64,000 bases of DNA from Collinsella sp. AM18-10. GTDB lineage: Bacteria; Actinomycetota; Coriobacteriia; Coriobacteriales; Coriobacteriaceae. Below, in pieces: positions 61,022 to 64,000 of the stretch. The stretch spans positions 318 through 64,317 of the forward strand of contig NZ_QRJO01000006.1 of NCBI RefSeq assembly GCF_003471585.1, in the 5' to 3' direction. Numbering within the stretch: the stretch's first letter is position 1; every line of letters starts with the position of its first letter. Both the position numbers and the translations under genes were made by a program. Under the pieces are notes generated by a model. It had not been told where the DNA came from. It worked only from the letters and a program-made list of their open reading frames with translations, and made no database searches.

Positions 61022-63670
61022 ATGGTGAAAAAGTCACCGGAAAACACTACTCCCGCAATTGTGGACAACGTAGAGGCGCTTGAGGCTAAGCTCGCTCAGA
61101 TGCGAGAGGCCCAGGCGCTTTTTGCTACGTACACGCAGGAGCAGGTCGACAAGATCTTCTACGAAGCCGCCATGGCCGCCAACAAGGCTCGTATCCCGTT
61201 GGCGAAGATGGCCATCGAGGAGACCGGCCGCGGCGTTCTTGAGGACAAGGTCATCAAGAACCACTACGCCGCAGAGTACATCTACAACGCTTACAAGAAC
61301 ACCAAGACCTGTGGTGTCTTGGAGCGCGACGAGGCCTACGGCATCACCAAGATCGCCGAGCCCATCGGCATCGTGGGCGCCGTCATCCCGACGACCAACC
61401 CCACCTCCACCGCGATCTTCAAGACGCTGATCAGCCTGAAGACCCGCAACGGTATCATCATCTCCCCGCACCCGGCAGCCGCCAAGTGCACCATCGCCGC
61501 CGCCAAGCTCGTGCTTGACGCCGCCGTCAAGGCTGGCGCCCCCGAGGGCATCATCGGCTGGGTCGATGTCCCCTCCATCGAGCTGACCAACATGGTCATG
61601 CGCGACGTCGACATCATCCTCGCCACCGGTGGCCCGGGCATGGTCAAGGCCGCTTACTCCTCGGGCAAGCCCGCCCTGGGCGTTGGCGCCGGTAACACCC
61701 CGGTCATCATCGACGACACCGCCGACGTGCTGCTCGCCGTCAACTCCATCATCCACTCCAAGACCTTCGACAACGGCATGATCTGCGCTTCCGAGCAGTC
61801 CGTGACCGTCATCGACACCATCTACGACCAGGTCAAGGCCGAGTTCCAGAAGCGCGGCTGCTACTTCGTCAAGCAGGGTGCCGAGATGGAGGCCCTGCGT
61901 GCCGCCATGTTCAAGAACGGCGCTCTCGACCACCGCATCCCCGGCATGGCTGCCGCCAAGATCGCCGAGCTCGCCGGCATCGAGGTTCCCGCCAAGACCA
62001 AGATCCTGATCGCCGAGGTCACCTCCACCGACCCCGCCAAGGAGGAGTTCTCCCACGAGAAGCTCTCCCCGGTCCTGGCCATGTACCACGCCAAGGACTT
62101 CCAGGAGGCCGTCGACAAGGCCGAGCACCTGGTGCTCGCCGGTGGCCCGGGCCACACCGCCTCTCTGTACGTGCACCCCGCCCAGGCCGAGAAGATCAGC
62201 CTGTTCGAGCACGTCATGAAGGCCTGCCGTATCGTCATCAACACCCCGTCCTCGCACGGCGGCATCGGTGACCTGTACAACTTTGGCATGAAGCCGTCTC
62301 TGACCCTGGGCTGCGGCTCCTGGGGCGGCAACTCCGTCTCCGAGAACGTTGGGGTGAAGCACTTGATCAACGTTAAGACTGTGGCCGAGCGCCGTGAGAA
62401 CATGCTGTGGTTCCGCGCTCCCGAGAAGGTCTACTTCAAGAAGGGTTCCACGCCCGTCGCCCTCGACGAGCTGGGCAACGTCATGGGCAAGAAGCGCGCC
62501 TTCATCGTCACCGACCAGTTCCTCTTCAAGAATGGCAACACCCGCGCCATCGAGGCCAAGCTCGACGAGATGGGCATCGCCCACGACTGCTTCTACGACG
62601 TCGAGCCCGATCCGTCGCTGCAGTGCGCACGTCGTGGTGCCAAGCAGATGGCTCTCTTTGAGCCGGACGTCATCATCGCCGTCGGCGGTGGCTCCGCTAT
62701 GGACGCCGGCAAGATCATGTGGATGATGTACGAGCACCCCGAGTGCAAGTTTGAGGACATGGCCATGGACTTCATGGACATCCGCAAGCGTATCTTCACC
62801 TTCCCCGAGATGGGCAAGAAGGCCTACTTCGTCGCCGTCCCGACCTCCTCGGGTACCGGCTCCGAGTGCACGCCGTTCGCCATCATCACGGACAAGGAGA
62901 CCGGCATCAAGTGGCCGCTCGCCGACTACGCGCTGCTCCCCAACATGGCTATCGTCGACGCCGACAACTGCATGACCGCCCCGCGCGGCCTGACCGCTGC
63001 CTCCGGCATCGACGTCATGACCCACGCCATCGAGTCTTACGTCTCCATCATGGCTTCCGACTACACCAAGGGTCTCTCCGAGCGCGCTGCTAAGCTCGTC
63101 TTTGAGAACCTGCCCTCCAGCTTCACGAACGGCGCCAAGGACCCGCACGCCCGCGAGGAGATGCACAACGCCTCCTGCATGGCCGGTATGGCCTTCGCCA
63201 ACGCCTTCCTGGGCCTCAACCACTCCATGGCCCACAAGCTCGGCGCTTTCCATCACCTGCCCCACGGCCTCGCAAACGCCGTCATCCTGACCCGCGTCAT
63301 GCGCTACAACGCCGCCGAGGCTCCCGTCAAGATGGGCACGTTCTCCCAGTATCCTTACCCCAACGCGCTGCACAACTACGCCGAGATGGCCAAGTACTGC
63401 GGCATCGAGGGCAAGGACGACAAGGAGGTCTTCGAGAACTTCATCACGAAGCTCGAGGAGCTCAAGGACTTCATCGGCGTCAAGAAGACCATCGCCGACT
63501 ACGGTGTTGACGAGCAGTACTTCCTCGACACCCTCGACGAGATGACCGAGCAGGCATTCAACGACCAGTGCACCGGCGCAAACCCGCGCTACCCGCTCAT
63601 GAGCGAGATCAAGGAGCTCTACCTGGACGCCTACTACGGCCGCGAGCCTCAGGACTACGCCGTCTGCTAG
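61022..63670 (+). CDS. adhE: Bifunctional acetaldehyde-CoA/alcohol dehydrogenase
   Basis: AdhE reduces acetyl-CoA to acetaldehyde and then ethanol, regenerating NAD+ in fermentation, and assembles into spirosome filaments. The 882-residue protein has an N-terminal aldehyde dehydrogenase half with catalytic Cys255 (MICASEQS) and a C-terminal iron-type alcohol dehydrogenase half (VGGGSAMDAGK near 556, TSSGTGSE, GIDVMTHAIE, NHSMAHKLGAFHHLPHG with iron ligands). AAGGAG is six bases before the ATG. Codon choice is strongly biased to C-ending codons, suggesting very high expression. Confidence 0.97.
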   Translation: MVKKSPENTTPAIVDNVEALEAKLAQMREAQALFATYTQEQVDKIFYEAAMAANKARIPLAKMAIEETGRGVLEDKVIKNHYAAEYIYNAYKNTKTCGVLERDEAYGITKIAEPIGIVGAVIPTTNPTSTAIFKTLISLKTRNGIIISPHPAAAKCTIAAAKLVLDAAVKAGAPEGIIGWVDVPSIELTNMVMRDVDIILATGGPGMVKAAYSSGKPALGVGAGNTPVIIDDTADVLLAVNSIIHSKTFDNGMICASEQSVTVIDTIYDQVKAEFQKRGCYFVKQGAEMEALRAAMFKNGALDHRIPGMAAAKIAELAGIEVPAKTKILIAEVTSTDPAKEEFSHEKLSPVLAMYHAKDFQEAVDKAEHLVLAGGPGHTASLYVHPAQAEKISLFEHVMKACRIVINTPSSHGGIGDLYNFGMKPSLTLGCGSWGGNSVSENVGVKHLINVKTVAERRENMLWFRAPEKVYFKKGSTPVALDELGNVMGKKRAFIVTDQFLFKNGNTRAIEAKLDEMGIAHDCFYDVEPDPSLQCARRGAKQMALFEPDVIIAVGGGSAMDAGKIMWMMYEHPECKFEDMAMDFMDIRKRIFTFPEMGKKAYFVAVPTSSGTGSECTPFAIITDKETGIKWPLADYALLPNMAIVDADNCMTAPRGLTAASGIDVMTHAIESYVSIMASDYTKGLSERAAKLVFENLPSSFTNGAKDPHAREEMHNASCMAGMAFANAFLGLNHSMAHKLGAFHHLPHGLANAVILTRVMRYNAAEAPVKMGTFSQYPYPNALHNYAEMAKYCGIEGKDDKEVFENFITKLEELKDFIGVKKTIADYGVDEQYFLDTLDEMTEQAFNDQCTGANPRYPLMSEIKELYLDAYYGREPQDYAVC

Positions 63671-63687
63671 TTTTAGCACGGTTTTTA

Positions 63688-63726
63688 ACGGCGGGGGTGC
63701 ACGGGTGTTTCACACACCCCCGCCGT
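63688..63726 (+). terminator. Hairpin after adhE
   Basis: ACGGCGGGGGTG (63688-63699) pairs perfectly with CACCCCCGCCGT (63715-63726) around a 15-base loop. The stem is very stable, but the T-tail is poor (CGCTTCTAT), so it may protect the mRNA 3' end as much as terminate. Confidence 0.7.
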
Positions 63727-63758
63727 CGCTTCTATCGCATCGTTGAAAGGATGCAACC

Positions 63759-64000
63759 ATGCTGCTACCCGATTCCAAGACCGAGCTCGTCCGCCGTGGC
63801 AACAAGGTCGTTTACGACCTGGGCGACAAGATTGTCAAGGTCTTTAACGAGACCAAGCCTGTCTCCGACGTGTTCAACGAGGCTTTGAATCTTGCCCGCA
63901 TCAATGAGTGCGGCATCCGCAGCCCCAAGGCTCTCGAGGTTTCACAGCTCGAGAACGCCAACGGCTGGGCGCTCGTGACCGAGAAGGTTCCGGGCACCAC
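63759..64000 (+). CDS. Aminoglycoside phosphotransferase-like kinase (partial, 5' part)
   Basis: The first 80 codons are present before the window ends. RRGNKVVYDLGDKIVKVFNET matches the N-lobe start of APH-type kinases, with the nucleotide-binding lysine in IVKVF, followed by FNEALNLARINECGIRSPKALEV and WALVTEKVPGTT, the hinge region. AAAGGA lies seven bases before ATG 63759. Many such proteins phosphorylate small metabolites rather than antibiotics, so resistance should not be inferred. The catalytic loop lies outside the window. Confidence 0.75.
   Translation, partial: MLLPDSKTELVRRGNKVVYDLGDKIVKVFNETKPVSDVFNEALNLARINECGIRSPKALEVSQLENANGWALVTEKVPGT

Noticed and set aside
61034..63679. 881-codon open frame on the minus strand opposite adhE
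   Set aside because: It is the antisense shadow of a gene with strong C-ending codon bias. Its translation is Gly/Val/Leu/Asp-rich without recognisable domains, and adhE is unmistakable.
63759..64000. Antibiotic-resistance aminoglycoside kinase
   Set aside because: Only the N-lobe is visible, and this broad kinase family mostly acts on metabolites; resistance cannot be inferred.

Overview
The window is a chromosomal, housekeeping-rich segment of a high-GC, fermentative actinobacterium, most likely class Coriobacteriia and probably Collinsella or a close relative. Actinobacterial markers are a GarA/OdhI-like FHA protein followed by an FtsR-like MerR regulator, an actinobacterial-type integration host factor, and lexA divergent from a YneA/ChiZ-like LysM protein that is followed by nrdR. 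These sit beside genes more familiar from Firmicutes: RNase Y, RNase J, SpoVS, PyrR, RodZ and DegV. A bifunctional AdhE fits anaerobic fermentation. No rRNA, tRNA, CRISPR array, prophage or resistance island is visible. The genus assignment is inference from gene content.

Layout. 1-1562 (minus): the end of a lantibiotic-protection type ABC transporter, cut by the window edge. 1959-6815 (plus): a CDP-alcohol phosphatidyltransferase, the FHA protein, FtsR-like regulator, apt, a secreted NlpC/P60 hydrolase and a DegV protein. 6889-8593 (minus): a DUF1836 regulator and trxB. 8712-10013 (plus): a UgtP/MGD1-type glycolipid glycosyltransferase. 10014-10407: two long palindromic repeats of one family. 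10408-11803 (minus): dut, nrdR and a LysM cell-division-inhibitor-like gene, divergent from lexA (11964, plus) across three LexA boxes; a DUF1624 membrane protein follows lexA.

13297-31386 is one long minus-strand block read rnj, ftsK, rodZ, yajQ, rimO, pgsA, cinA, recA, recX, rny, a GHKL ATPase, spoVS, miaB, miaA, hflX. 31387-32026 holds a second pair of long palindromes. 32027-53500 (minus) reads mIHF, gmk, rpoZ, thiI, then comEA, comEC, holA, rpsT, lepA, dus, hemW, a membrane-anchored DnaJ paralogue, dnaJ, mtaB, phoH, ybeY, dgkA, era, recO, rpsO, pnp. 53741-59064 (minus) is a pyrimidine operon, pyrR-B-C-K-D-F, behind an attenuator-like leader. 59518-64000 (plus) has rpmB, adhE and a partial kinase, with a REP-associated (RAYT) transposase on the minus strand between rpmB and adhE.

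Functional themes are SOS control (LexA boxes at lexA and recA), RNA turnover and tRNA modification (RNase Y, RNase J, PNPase, three methylthiotransferases, MiaA, Dus, ThiI), ribosome assembly (Era, YbeY, HflX, LepA, S15, S20, L28), DNA uptake (ComEA, ComEC) and de novo pyrimidine synthesis.

The most unusual signals are two families of long intergenic palindromes (10027-10390 and 31575-31978). Each has a conserved core, compensatory base changes between copies, different but internally complementary outer arms, and occurs as an inverted pair in one intergenic gap. A nearly identical 18-bp motif lies upstream of both recA and comEA.
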